Below, one piece after another: positions 8,427 through 15,280 of a stretch of 40,125 bases of DNA. Every line of letters starts with the position of its first letter. The stretch's first letter is position 1. The stretch comes from Streptomyces sp. G44 (GTDB lineage: Bacteria > Actinomycetota > Actinomycetes > Streptomycetales > Streptomycetaceae). The stretch lies in assembly GCF_016905445.1 (NCBI RefSeq), contig NZ_JAFEXF010000052.1, forward strand, positions 1-40,125, given 5' to 3'. The notes under the pieces were generated by a model. It searched no databases, was not told where the DNA came from, and saw only the letters and a list, made by a program, of their open reading frames with translations. A program made the position numbers and the translations under genes.

Positions 8427-8982
8427 AGGGCATCTCCTGTCGGAAGTCGACGGCCTTTGCGGTGGCCGGACGGAAGAGATCTACGATGTCGTCGAGCGCG
8501 ATGACCACCGCCCCACAGGTCAGGCCCATCACCGCGGCCAGCGCGAGCCCGGTGGCGGCGCCCTGTGAGCCGGGTCCGAGTGCCGCCGCCAGTGCGGCCG
8601 GTACGGCCAGGGTCAGATTGCGCACCGCCTGCCAGCCCTCGACCTGCGACGTGGAGCGGCCGAAGCAGCGGCAGGCCGTCTCGGCCCCCCGGCGTACGGC
8701 GAGCGCGACACCGAGAGCGAACGCGAGCAGCAGGGCCGTGGCGAGCCACCCGCCGGCCCGGAAGGCGGCGGGAACGGGCAGCGCCAGGAGCACCGCCACC
8801 GCGAACTCCAGCGCCACCACGGCCGGAGCCAGCAGTCGGCGGGCCCCGGGCATGGGCGCGAGGGCCGCGACAGCCTCGGCGAACTCGGCGAACGAGCGGC
8901 GCCCGGAGACCTTGCTCACCGCGGAGACCAGGAAGACCAGGCCGATCAGGCACCTGACCCACATCGCGAGATACTGCTCCAT
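8335..8982 (-). CDS. MauE/DoxX-like redox membrane protein
   Basis: The 215-aa protein has about five hydrophobic helices and the MauE-type Cys pair in ACRCFG (Cys104 and Cys106), beginning with a WVRCLIGLVFLVSAVSK helix. MauE/DoxX proteins pass electrons between the quinone pool and extracytoplasmic thioredoxin-like partners, much as DsbB or VKOR do. The start has GGAGG 5 nt upstream. The polar C-terminal tail (from about residue 170) continues 92 nt into the following TlpA-like gene, a longer overlap than usual. The tail may be a late extension, or the result of an indel. Pairing with a TlpA-like gene supports a disulfide-handling couple. Confidence 0.85.
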   Translation of the reverse strand: MEQYLAMWVRCLIGLVFLVSAVSKVSGRRSFAEFAEAVAALAPMPGARRLLAPAVVALEFAVAVLLALPVPAAFRAGGWLATALLLAFALGVALAVRRGAETACRCFGRSTSQVEGWQAVRNLTLAVPAALAAALGPGSQGAATGLALAAVMGLTCGAVVIALDDIVDLFRPATAKAVDFRQEMPYARRDHSSRIRRGAVPAESRPERRNHQTPA

Positions 8983-9046
8983 CTCGGCCTCCTCATCCGG
9001 TCATGGGGAACGGCGCACGCGGGCGGCGTCTGGCCGCCGCGCAGAA

Positions 9047-9072
9047 GGGCCCGGCGCGACAGCCCCGGGCCC
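9047..9072 (-). terminator. Hairpin between peptide gene and downstream export genes
   Basis: GGGCCCGG (9047-9054) and CCGGGCCC (9065-9072) form a perfect 8-bp stem with a 10-nt loop, starting 10 bp after the peptide stop. A second small hairpin (GGCGGC/GCCGCC, 9022-9038) follows. Such a partial terminator would give more precursor transcript than downstream transcript, an arrangement usual in peptide-export operons. Its function here is inferred. Confidence 0.6.
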
Positions 9073-9081
9073 GCGCCTGCG

Positions 9082-9291
9082 TCAGCAGTAACAGCGGTAG
9101 CAGCGGGAGGACGTCTCGCAGCACCTGGCGTTGTAGCTGCACCACTCGTTGACGCACCCGTACGCATACCTTGAGTTGCACTGCCAGCACTGAGGCCAGC
9201 AGGCCATCGGCCCGGCCTGGGCAGAGGCCGAAATCTTGGGCACGAAGCGCTCGAGCAGGGCCTGTCCGGCAGATTCCAGCTTACGCAACAT
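9082..9291 (-). CDS. Cysteine-rich secreted peptide precursor, unrecognised family
   Basis: A 69-aa product starts at ATG 9291, with GAGGAGAGG about 5 nt upstream. Residues 1-26 form a charged amphipathic leader (MLRKLESAGQALLERFVPK, then an Ala/Ser-rich SASAQA) without the hydrophobic core of a Sec signal. Residues 27-69 hold ten cysteines (31, 35, 38, 46, 51, 57, 58, 64, 67, 69), enough for five disulfides, plus three Trp and five Tyr and a net charge of about +2. The A-Q-A just before Gly27 resembles a signal-peptidase site. It is the first gene after the AraC regulator and precedes MauE, TlpA, ABC exporter and S26 genes. It may be an antimicrobial or signalling peptide, but activity is unknown. 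I know no named family it matches. Confidence 0.82.
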   Translation of the reverse strand: MLRKLESAGQALLERFVPKISASAQAGPMACWPQCWQCNSRYAYGCVNEWCSYNARCCETSSRCYRCYC

Positions 9292-9319
9292 GTCCCTCTC
9301 CTCTCGTCCGCGGAGTGTC

Positions 9320-9333
9320 CCGACCAATGTCGG
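9320..9333. promoter_or_regulatory. Inverted repeat in the leader of the peptide gene
   Basis: CCGAC-CAAT-GTCGG lies about 30 bp upstream of the peptide ATG, in a 182-bp spacer after the AraC gene. The spacer is less GC-rich than the genes and presumably holds the peptide promoter. The repeat could be an operator or an mRNA hairpin near the ribosome binding site. Confidence 0.35.
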
Positions 9334-9473
9334 ACGAGGCACTCTCCCACTGCCCCGAACAACCCGTATTGGAAGAAAGCGACATTGGATTTTTTCGACG
9401 CGCCATGGCTGGTACGCGGTCGCACGACGGGCCGCCTCGCTTATGGCAAGCCACCGGCGCCGGCGAATTCCCG

Positions 9474-10376
9474 TTACCCGTCGAGCAAGATACTGGTGAT
9501 GCGACCGGTGGCCCGGTTGACATCCGCTCCGCCCGCTTGGTGTGCGGCGACGAAACGCAGCGGTGGCAGGCCCGTCATCGCGGTGAACTCGCGGGTCAGA
9601 TGGGCCTGGTCGTAGAAGCCGCAGCGGGGGGCCACCTCCCCGGGCCTGATGCCCGCCGCGAGCAAGGTGGCGGCATGCTGGAGCCGCAGGACCCGGGCCA
9701 GCCGTTTGGGGGTCAGGCCGAGCTGCTCCCCGCAGCGGCGTTCGAGCTGCCGCTGGCTGCACTCCAGGCGCTCCGCCAGCGCTGTCGGCGCCAGCATCCC
9801 CTGTGCGGACTCCAGTTGGCGCCACGCGGAGACCACCCGGTCCGACGCGGTGCGGCCCGTCGACCGGCAGCGCAACAGGAACCGATCGACCAGCGCGAAG
9901 CGTTCGGTCCAGCAGGGCGTTCGGTCCAGCTCCTGCGACAGGTCGTGGAACCGGGGGCCCACGATCTCGGCGGGATCCAGGCCGAGACCCAGTTCGTGCA
10001 AGGCCACGCCGAAGAGTTCGAACGCCGCCCACGGGGTGAGGATCACCTCCACGCCCTGGAGCCCGCCGGTGTGCTCGCCCGTCGCGGAGCCGGTGCCGGG
10101 CGGGCTGAGCAGGGAGACCACCGAGCGGGACCGGTCGGGTGAGCCGTGGGGGACCACCCGCAGCGGCCGACCGAACCCGATGACCAGGGTCGCCAGGCCG
10201 CAGGGAATCTCCAGACGGCGGCGCAGCGGACACGAAGCGAGCCGGAAGCCCCGATAACTGAGCACCCCCGGCCCCAGAGACAGATGCGGATGCGCCAGCG
10301 CGTACTCCCAACCGCCGTCAGGGCTGCTCATGAGCCGAGTGGGTCCCGCACGGCCGGTCACAGTGGCAAGGGGCAC
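9474..10376 (-). CDS. AraC-family transcriptional regulator of the peptide locus
   Basis: The 300-aa protein has an N-terminal ligand-sensing-type domain (about 20-150, with LSYRGFRLASCPLRRRLEIP) and a C-terminal double helix-turn-helix (about 190-280). The second motif is recognisable as GFYDQAHLTREFTAMTGLPP. Such proteins usually activate neighbouring genes when a small molecule binds. The GTG at 10376 has GGGAG 5 nt upstream. An internal ATG at 10331 would remove 15 residues. It is the first gene of the minus-strand block and reads into the peptide gene after 182 bp, so it is the likely pathway-specific regulator. Confidence 0.85.
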   Translation of the reverse strand: MPLATVTGRAGPTRLMSSPDGGWEYALAHPHLSLGPGVLSYRGFRLASCPLRRRLEIPCGLATLVIGFGRPLRVVPHGSPDRSRSVVSLLSPPGTGSATGEHTGGLQGVEVILTPWAAFELFGVALHELGLGLDPAEIVGPRFHDLSQELDRTPCWTERFALVDRFLLRCRSTGRTASDRVVSAWRQLESAQGMLAPTALAERLECSQRQLERRCGEQLGLTPKRLARVLRLQHAATLLAAGIRPGEVAPRCGFYDQAHLTREFTAMTGLPPLRFVAAHQAGGADVNRATGRITSILLDG

Positions 10377-10904
10377 GTGATCTCCCTAGCGAGTGGCGAT
10401 GCTCCCCGGGGTCCGGATCACGTGACCACCGCTCCCCTCTCAGACGGGTGTGCCGCACCGCTGAGCCCCCCCCCCGGGTGAGCTGGTCGGCATACATGCA
10501 AGCAGGGGCGGACCGCGCGCGGGCAGAGGGAAGCGTACATATTGGCCGAAAGGGTGGTTACGGCCGTTCGGTGTGCTCGCGATCCATGCATGTCAGAGCG
10601 CGTGCTCCGGCGGAAGTTGACCCAAAACCCGTCGAGCGAAGGCACCGGCCGCCCTTCGCGTCGACGAATCCGCTTGTCAGGGCGTCGCGCGCGCACCACG
10701 CGAGACGCGGCATGGGGGCCGCCGCTTCGGCGGGTGTGGGGTAATGTGCACCCGTCCTGCGACGGCCGCAGGCGAGGCGCTTGGGAGGTGAGACCCATTA
10801 CCGCAGTGGCAGGTCGGGTGCTTCCTCCTCGCGACCACGCGGTTCACCCGGCATAGGTGAACCGAGGGAGGCCCGTCGGGATCCCGAAAAAAGGTCTTCT
10901 TCGC
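10377..10904. other. Intergenic region between AraC and methyltransferase genes
   Basis: This 528-bp gap separates divergent genes. No reading frame has convincing codon bias. It contains an uninterrupted run of about ten C near 10470-10480, two CACGTGA elements (about 10374 and 10424) flanking the AraC start region, and the structured stretch described separately at 10740-10863. The promoters were not identified with confidence. Confidence 0.5.
10740..10863 (+). promoter_or_regulatory. Structured 5' leader with a short upstream frame
   Basis: Several inverted repeats are stacked directly before the methyltransferase. GGTAATG (10740-10746) pairs with CATTACC (10796-10802) and encloses CCGTC-CTGC-GACGG (10752-10765). 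GGTTCACC (10841-10848) pairs perfectly with GGTGAACC (10856-10863). A 15-codon frame (ATG 10744 to TGA 10791, product MCTRPATAAGEALGR) sits inside the first element. This could be an attenuator or an RNA switch, but I could not match it to a known riboswitch class. Confidence 0.4.
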
Positions 10905-11831
10905 ATGTCGGTTCCGTCCTTCTCCGCGTCCGCGTCTTGCGCGTTCCGGCCGTCTCCCTCGCCGTCAGCCGCCTCCTCGCGCGAGCAGCGCACCGCCGTC
11001 GTCACGGCGCTGCGCGCCGCGGGCTGCGTCTTCGCCGAGGACGAGGCGGAGTTGATCCTCTCCACCGCCCGTACTCCGGCCGAGGTCTCCGCCATGGTGG
11101 AGCGCCGGGCGGGCGGCCTGCCCCTCGAACACGTCGTCGGCTGGGCCGAGTTCCGCGGTCTGCGGATCGCCGTCGACCCCGGGGTCTTCGTGCCGCGCCG
11201 CCGCACCGAGTTCCTCGTCGCCCAGGCCGCCGCGCTCGCGGGGCGCGAAGCCGTCGTCGTCGACCTGTGCTGCGGATCGGGCGCCCTCGGCGCCGCGCTC
11301 GTCGCGGGCCTCGGCCGGGTCGAACTGCACGCCGCCGACATCGATCCCGCGGCGGTGCACTGCGCCCGGCGCAACGTCCTGGCCGCCGGGGGGCAGGTGT
11401 ACGAGGGCGACCTCTACGACCCGCTGCCCGGCACCCTCCGCGGGCGCGTCGGCATCCTGCTGGCCAACGTCCCCTACGTACCCACGCGTGAAGTCGGCCT
11501 GCTGCCCGCCGAGGCCCGTGACCACGAGGCGCGGGTGGCGCTCGACGGCGGCAGCGACGGGCTCGACGTGCTGCGCAGGGTGACGGCCGGGGCCCCGCGC
11601 TGGCTGGCGCCCGGCGGCCACCTGCTGTTCGAGACGAGCGAGGGCCAGGTGCCCGCCGCCGTGAACGCCGTGGAACAGGCGGGCCTGGAGGCGCGGGTGG
11701 TCGAGGACGAGGAGCTGTACGCCACGGTCGTCATCGGCACGCGGCGCCCGAGCGTGCCGCTGAGTGCCTCGGGCGAGGTGGCCGACCCACCCGTCCGGCG
11801 GATCACCGGCTCACCCCGTGGTGACCATTGA
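10905..11831 (+). CDS. PrmC/HemK-related protein-glutamine N5-methyltransferase-like
   Basis: This 308-aa SAM-dependent methyltransferase has the PrmC layout: an N-terminal helical domain (about 25-75), then GLPLEHVVGWAEFRGLRI, a PRRRTEFLV motif, SAM motif I VVDLCCGSGALG (118-129) and a catalytic loop NVPYVPT at about 188-194. True PrmC has NPPY, and the NVPY variant marks the actinobacterial PrmC-related subfamily, so release-factor methylation is not assured. ATG 10905 is preferred, because an in-frame GTG at 10857 lies inside a hairpin and lacks a ribosome site. The last codons (RITGSPRGDH) lie in a 42-bp tandem duplication. Confidence 0.8.
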   Translation: MSVPSFSASASCAFRPSPSPSAASSREQRTAVVTALRAAGCVFAEDEAELILSTARTPAEVSAMVERRAGGLPLEHVVGWAEFRGLRIAVDPGVFVPRRRTEFLVAQAAALAGREAVVVDLCCGSGALGAALVAGLGRVELHAADIDPAAVHCARRNVLAAGGQVYEGDLYDPLPGTLRGRVGILLANVPYVPTREVGLLPAEARDHEARVALDGGSDGLDVLRRVTAGAPRWLAPGGHLLFETSEGQVPAAVNAVEQAGLEARVVEDEELYATVVIGTRRPSVPLSASGEVADPPVRRITGSPRGDH

Positions 11832-11883
11832 CCCACCCTGCCGATCACTGGCCCACCCCGTGGTGACCGCTAACCCACCCTGC
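11800..11883. repeat. 42-bp tandem duplication across two convergent gene ends
   Basis: Two adjacent 42-bp units (11800-11841 and 11842-11883) differ at about 6 positions, and a third partial copy begins GGATCACCGCC at 11884. Unit 1 encodes the tail of the methyltransferase. Unit 2 encodes the last residues of the minus-strand gene (AVIRRVG). Each contains CACCCCGTGGTGACC. Confidence 0.85.
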
Positions 11884-12183
11884 GGATCACCGCCGCGTCG
11901 AAGAGGTCCGACGCCCTCGGGAGCGGGCTTTCGTCGTGGCAGTGCCAGGCGTCCCAGAACAGGTCGGCGGGCAGTGCGTCCTCGGGTGCGTACACCCGGT
12001 ACACGTACTGCCTGCCGTCGACTGCCGGCAGGGCGACCATCCAGCACCTGCTCTCCATGCCTGTGAGACCCGCGAGACCCCGCCGGGGTTGCCCCAGGGG
12101 TAGCGGGCGAGGCGGCGCGCGCACTCGGGGACCGCCGGTCGGATCTCATCCGTAAGGAGGACAACCGAACCGCGGTTGCCCAA
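11870..12183 (-). pseudogene. Frameshifted small conserved-type gene
   Basis: Two frames with good codon bias abut. Upstream, from about TTG 12183, reads VVLLTDEIRPAVPECARR followed by LARYPWGNPGGVSRV. Downstream, from about 12067 to the stop at 11870, reads GMESRCWMVALPAVDGRQYV, then YRVYAPEDALPADLFWDAWH and DLFDAAVIRRVG. Joined across a single-base shift near 12060-12070 they give one plausible protein of about 100 aa, a small cytoplasmic family that I do not recognise. Alternatively only the 62-aa downstream frame (ATG 12058) is translated. The lesion may be real or a sequencing error in a GC tract. Confidence 0.5.
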
Positions 12184-12253
12184 CTTGCGTCGGACGGGAA
12201 GATGCTCCCCGCCGCCGATGCATATGCCACTGGCGGTTGATGTGGTGGGAGAC

Positions 12254-12829
12254 GTGCAAAGCCGTACCCCGCCGGGGGCCGAACCCGGCCCGACCCGAGC
12301 AGAACTCGACTCGCGCCTCAGCGCGGAGCTGGCCTCGGTGGTGGCCGGCGCGCGCCGCCGCGCCGTACGTGACGGGGACCGGCAGACAGACACCGCGCAC
12401 TTGCTGCACTCCCTGCTGGAGAGCGACCCCGAGGTGCGGGCCGTCTTCGAGAACGGCGCGCAGGTCGTGCGTCTCCTCGGCTACCTCGTCCAGCGCAGCA
12501 TCGGATACGGCCTGCAATGGCAGGGCACCGTCGAGGACTCCGGCGCCGTGCCCGTCGTGGGAGCCGTGAAGGAGACGGGCTGGTCGCCCGCCGCCCTCTC
12601 CGCGATGGAGATGGCGCTGGAGCGCGCCGAGTCGCGCGCGGAGCCGCAGGCCCTCGGCATGGACCTGCTCGCCGGGCTCACCGCCGACCCGGAGTGCCGG
12701 GCGGTCGAGGTGCTGGGGCGGGCCGGTGTCGACGTCGACGTACTGCTCCGGCGCGTCGAGGCCGGCTGCCGCCAGTACACCCCGGGGGGCCACGGGTTCG
12801 CGGGCGGCGGCCACAGCTCAGCGCGCTGA
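12254..12829 (+). CDS. Clp N-terminal-domain protein (no ATPase)
   Basis: About 191 aa, with the repeat architecture of the ClpA/ClpB/ClpC N-domain. There are two related helical blocks: RRRAVRDGDRQTDTAHLLHS with LLESDPEVRAVF, then SAMEMALERAESR with LGMDLLAGLTADPECRAVEVL. There is no AAA+ ATPase module, so it resembles the stand-alone ClpS/ClpN-like adaptor proteins of actinomycetes that may present substrates to Clp. The start is uncertain: GTG 12254 has a close GGGAG, while ATG 12218 or 12224 lack a ribosome site. It is divergent from the frameshifted gene. Confidence 0.72.
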   Translation: MQSRTPPGAEPGPTRAELDSRLSAELASVVAGARRRAVRDGDRQTDTAHLLHSLLESDPEVRAVFENGAQVVRLLGYLVQRSIGYGLQWQGTVEDSGAVPVVGAVKETGWSPAALSAMEMALERAESRAEPQALGMDLLAGLTADPECRAVEVLGRAGVDVDVLLRRVEAGCRQYTPGGHGFAGGGHSSAR

Positions 12830-12950
12830 CCCACCCTCCGGTGGATACGAGCGGTACGAGCCGGACGGTCCGGGCGAGCAATGGCGTCCGCCGACTGAGA
12901 CAGGGGTCAGGCGGGGTGACGGTCATGACACCTCCTGCCATGATGTGCCG

Positions 12951-13994
12951 GTGCAAGCGTCTCAGGGGATTCAGGAGAGCCAGGGGCTCCACGGGAACAA
13001 GGGGAGCCGCGGAGGCGGTCCCAAGGGTCCGGGCCGCGGCCTCGGGCTCGGCCTCGCCCTCCTGTCGGCGGTCGCCTTCGGCGGTTCCGGCGTCGCGGCG
13101 AAGCCGCTGATCGAAGCGGGCCTCGACCCCCTGCACGTGGTGTGGCTGAGAGTGGCGGGCGCCGCCCTGGTGATGCTGCCCGTGGCCTGGCGCCACCGCG
13201 CGCTGCCGCGGCGCAGGCCCGCGCTGCTCGCCGGGTTCGGCCTGCTCGCCGTGGCGGGTGTCCAGGCTTGCTACTTCGCCGCGCTCTCCCGCATCCCGGT
13301 CGGCGTCGCTCTCCTGATCGAGTACCTCGCTCCCGCGCTCGTCCTCGGCTGGGTCCGCTTCGTGCAGCGGCGGCCGGTGACGCGCGCCGCCGCCCTCGGC
13401 GTGGTGCTCGCGGTCGGCGGACTGGCCTGCGTCGTCGAGGTGTGGTCGGGTCTTGGCTTCGACGCCGTCGGACTGCTGCTCGCCCTCGGGGCCGCCTGCT
13501 GCCAGGTCGGCTACTTCGTCCTGGCCGACCAGGGCAGCGACGCCGGCGCCGACGCCCCCGACCCCCTCGGCGTCATCGCGTACGGCCTGCTGGTGGGGAC
13601 CGCCGTGCTGACCGTCGTCGCACGGCCGTGGGGCATGGACTGGTCGGTGCTCGCGGGCGGTGCGGACCTGGACGGCTCGGTGGTGCCCGCCTGGGCCCTG
13701 CTCGCCTGGATCGTGCTCGTCGCGACGGTCGTCGCCTACGTCACCGGGGTGCTGTCCGTGCGTCGGCTCTCGCCGCAGGTGGCCGGTGTCGTGGCCTGCC
13801 TGGAAGCCGTCATCGCGACCGCGCTGGCCTGGGTGATCCTGGGCGAGCACCTCTCCGCGCCGCAGATCGTCGGCGGCGCGGTGGTCCTCGCGGGCGCGTT
13901 CATCGCCCAGTCCTCGGCACCCGTCGAGCCCTCCGTGAAGGGCGGCGTCCCGGATCCCGAAACGGAGTTGTCGCGCGGCGGCGGCGCGACCTAG
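12951..13994 (+). CDS. EamA/DMT-family exporter (first of three)
   Basis: The 347-aa protein has a polar N-terminus (residues 1-30, Gln/Gly-rich) followed by ten predicted transmembrane helices in two EamA repeats. The first helix is LGLALLSAVAFGGSGVAAKP, and the last repeat ends LEAVIATALAWVILGEHLSA. The drug/metabolite transporter family exports amino acids, nucleosides or drugs. The substrate is not readable here. GTG 12951 is chosen because a CATGAT -10-like element ends 6 nt upstream, suggesting a leaderless mRNA. GTG 12945 is equally possible. The gene stops just before the promoter of the next EamA gene. Confidence 0.85.
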   Translation: MQASQGIQESQGLHGNKGSRGGGPKGPGRGLGLGLALLSAVAFGGSGVAAKPLIEAGLDPLHVVWLRVAGAALVMLPVAWRHRALPRRRPALLAGFGLLAVAGVQACYFAALSRIPVGVALLIEYLAPALVLGWVRFVQRRPVTRAAALGVVLAVGGLACVVEVWSGLGFDAVGLLLALGAACCQVGYFVLADQGSDAGADAPDPLGVIAYGLLVGTAVLTVVARPWGMDWSVLAGGADLDGSVVPAWALLAWIVLVATVVAYVTGVLSVRRLSPQVAGVVACLEAVIATALAWVILGEHLSAPQIVGGAVVLAGAFIAQSSAPVEPSVKGGVPDPETELSRGGGAT

Positions 13995-13997
13995 TGT
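13968..13997 (+). promoter_or_regulatory. Promoter for leaderless leader peptide and EamA gene
   Basis: TTGTCG (13968-13973), an 18-bp spacer and TAGTGT (13992-13997) form a good vegetative promoter. The expected start of transcription falls on or next to the ATG at 14005, so the leader peptide is probably translated from a leaderless transcript. The promoter overlaps the end of the preceding EamA gene. Confidence 0.65.
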
Positions 13998-14004
13998 GCT
14001 GATC

Positions 14005-14046
14005 ATGTACGCACGAGCACTCGTTCTTCCGCCCCCCGCCGCCTAG
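14005..14046 (+). CDS. Putative 13-residue leader peptide
   Basis: The frame encodes MYARALVLPPPAA and starts 7 nt after a -10 element, so it needs no ribosome binding site. It ends in three consecutive Pro codons, a known cause of ribosome slowing, and is followed by a GC-rich hairpin at 14068 and then the EamA gene at 14146. This matches a ribosome-mediated attenuator, as known for Streptomyces amino-acid genes. The controlling amino acid is unclear (Leu/Val or Pro). Confidence 0.55.
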   Translation: MYARALVLPPPAA

Positions 14047-14067
14047 CGCGGGGCATTCACGGATCAC

Positions 14068-14087
14068 GCCCGGGCCAGTGGCCGGGC
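14068..14087 (+). terminator. Hairpin downstream of the leader peptide
   Basis: GCCCGGGCC (14068-14076), a 3-nt loop and GGCCGGGC (14080-14087) form a stem with one unpaired base. It starts 21 nt after the leader-peptide stop and precedes the EamA gene by 58 bp, so it could act as the attenuator. Confidence 0.5.
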
Positions 14088-14145
14088 GGAACGGTGCTGC
14101 CCGCAGACGGAGCCAGACGTTCCTTCTCTGCTGCGGAGACCTCAC

Positions 14146-15258
14146 GTGTCATACACGTCCAGTAATACGTCCCACAACGCCTGTGGTTCGCCCCACAACG
14201 CCAGTGGTACGTCCCACAACGCCTCTGGTACATCTGCCGACGCCTCTGGTACGTCCGCCGACGCCTGCGAGACGTCGACGTCCACCGTGCCGAACGCCGT
14301 CCTCGGTCCGTCCGTCGGGCGCGGCCTCTTCTATCTGATCGTCGCCGGAACCGCCTGGGGCACCGCCGGAGCCGCCGCCGCGTTCGTCTTCCGGGACAGC
14401 GACATGGGGCCGGTCAGTCTCTCCTTCTGGCGGTGCGCGGGCGGCTTCGTGCTGCTGCTCGCCGCGCGCCTCGTGCGGCCGCGCCGCGTGAGCCCGTACG
14501 AGCGGCCGGCCACCGGGCCGCTGAGCCCCAGGACCCGCCGGATCCGCCGGATCGTCGTGACGGGCGTCGCCCTCACGGTCTTCCAGACGGCCTACTTCGC
14601 GGCCGTCCAGAGCACCGGCCTGGCGGTGGGCACGGTCGTCACCATGGGGGCGGGGCCCGTTCTCATCGCCCTCGGCGCGCGGCTCACTTTGGGGGAGCGG
14701 CTCGGGCGCGGCGGGGCCGTCGCCGTCGTGGGCGCGCTGGCCGGGCTCGCGGTGCTCGTCCTCGGGGGCGGGGACGCGGCCGTCCGGCCGACGGGGGTGC
14801 TCTGGGCGCTCTGCTCCGCGGCGGCGTACGCGGCGATGACGCTGCTCACGCGGCTGTGGGGCCGGGCCGGCGGCGCCGACTCCTCCGGCACCACCGTGTG
14901 GTCGTTCGCCGTCGTCGCGCTCTGCCTGCTGCCTCTCGCCGTGGCGGAGGGCCTGGTGCCGCACACCGCCGAGCCCGCGCACGTGGCCGGCCATCTCCTG
15001 TACATCGCGGCCGTGCCGACGGCGGTCGCGTACACGCTGTACTTCGCGGGAGCGGCCGTCGTGCGGTCCGCGACCGTCTCCGTGATCACGCTCCTGGAGC
15101 CGGTCAGCGCCGCCGTCATCGCGGTCGCGCTGCTCGGTGAGGCGCTGACGGTGGCGACGGTCGCGGGCACGGTGCTGATGCTCGCCGCGGTGACGGGTCT
15201 CGCGGTCGCCGAGACGCGGGGCGTGGTGGCGGCGCGCAGGGCAGCGGCGCCGCTGTAG
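14146..15258 (+). CDS. EamA/DMT-family exporter with N-terminal heptad repeats
   Basis: The 370-aa protein begins with about 60 polar residues containing five 7-residue repeats, then ten membrane helices in two EamA repeats ([20 protein letters not shown] and later [20 protein letters not shown]). GTG 14146 has GGAG 7 nt upstream. The gene follows a leader peptide and hairpin, so its expression may respond to ribosome stalling, for example when an exported amino acid is in excess or short. It is tandem to another EamA gene but only distantly similar to it. The substrate is unknown. Confidence 0.86.
   Translation: MSYTSSNTSHNACGSPHNASGTSHNASGTSADASGTSADACETSTSTVPNAVLGPSVGRGLFYLIVAGTAWGTAGAAAAFVFRDSDMGPVSLSFWRCAGGFVLLLAARLVRPRRVSPYERPATGPLSPRTRRIRRIVVTGVALTVFQTAYFAAVQSTGLAVGTVVTMGAGPVLIALGARLTLGERLGRGGAVAVVGALAGLAVLVLGGGDAAVRPTGVLWALCSAAAYAAMTLLTRLWGRAGGADSSGTTVWSFAVVALCLLPLAVAEGLVPHTAEPAHVAGHLLYIAAVPTAVAYTLYFAGAAVVRSATVSVITLLEPVSAAVIAVALLGEALTVATVAGTVLMLAAVTGLAVAETRGVVAARRAAAPL
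14170..14274 (+). repeat. Five 21-bp tandem repeats inside the EamA N-terminus
   Basis: Five in-frame units encode [28 protein letters not shown] and SADACET. The first three share a CACAAC core and the last two carry GCCGAC instead. The tract lies before the first membrane helix and probably varies in copy number between strains. Confidence 0.85.
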
Positions 15259-15280
15259 CCGGGGTCCGCCCCGGCCCCGG

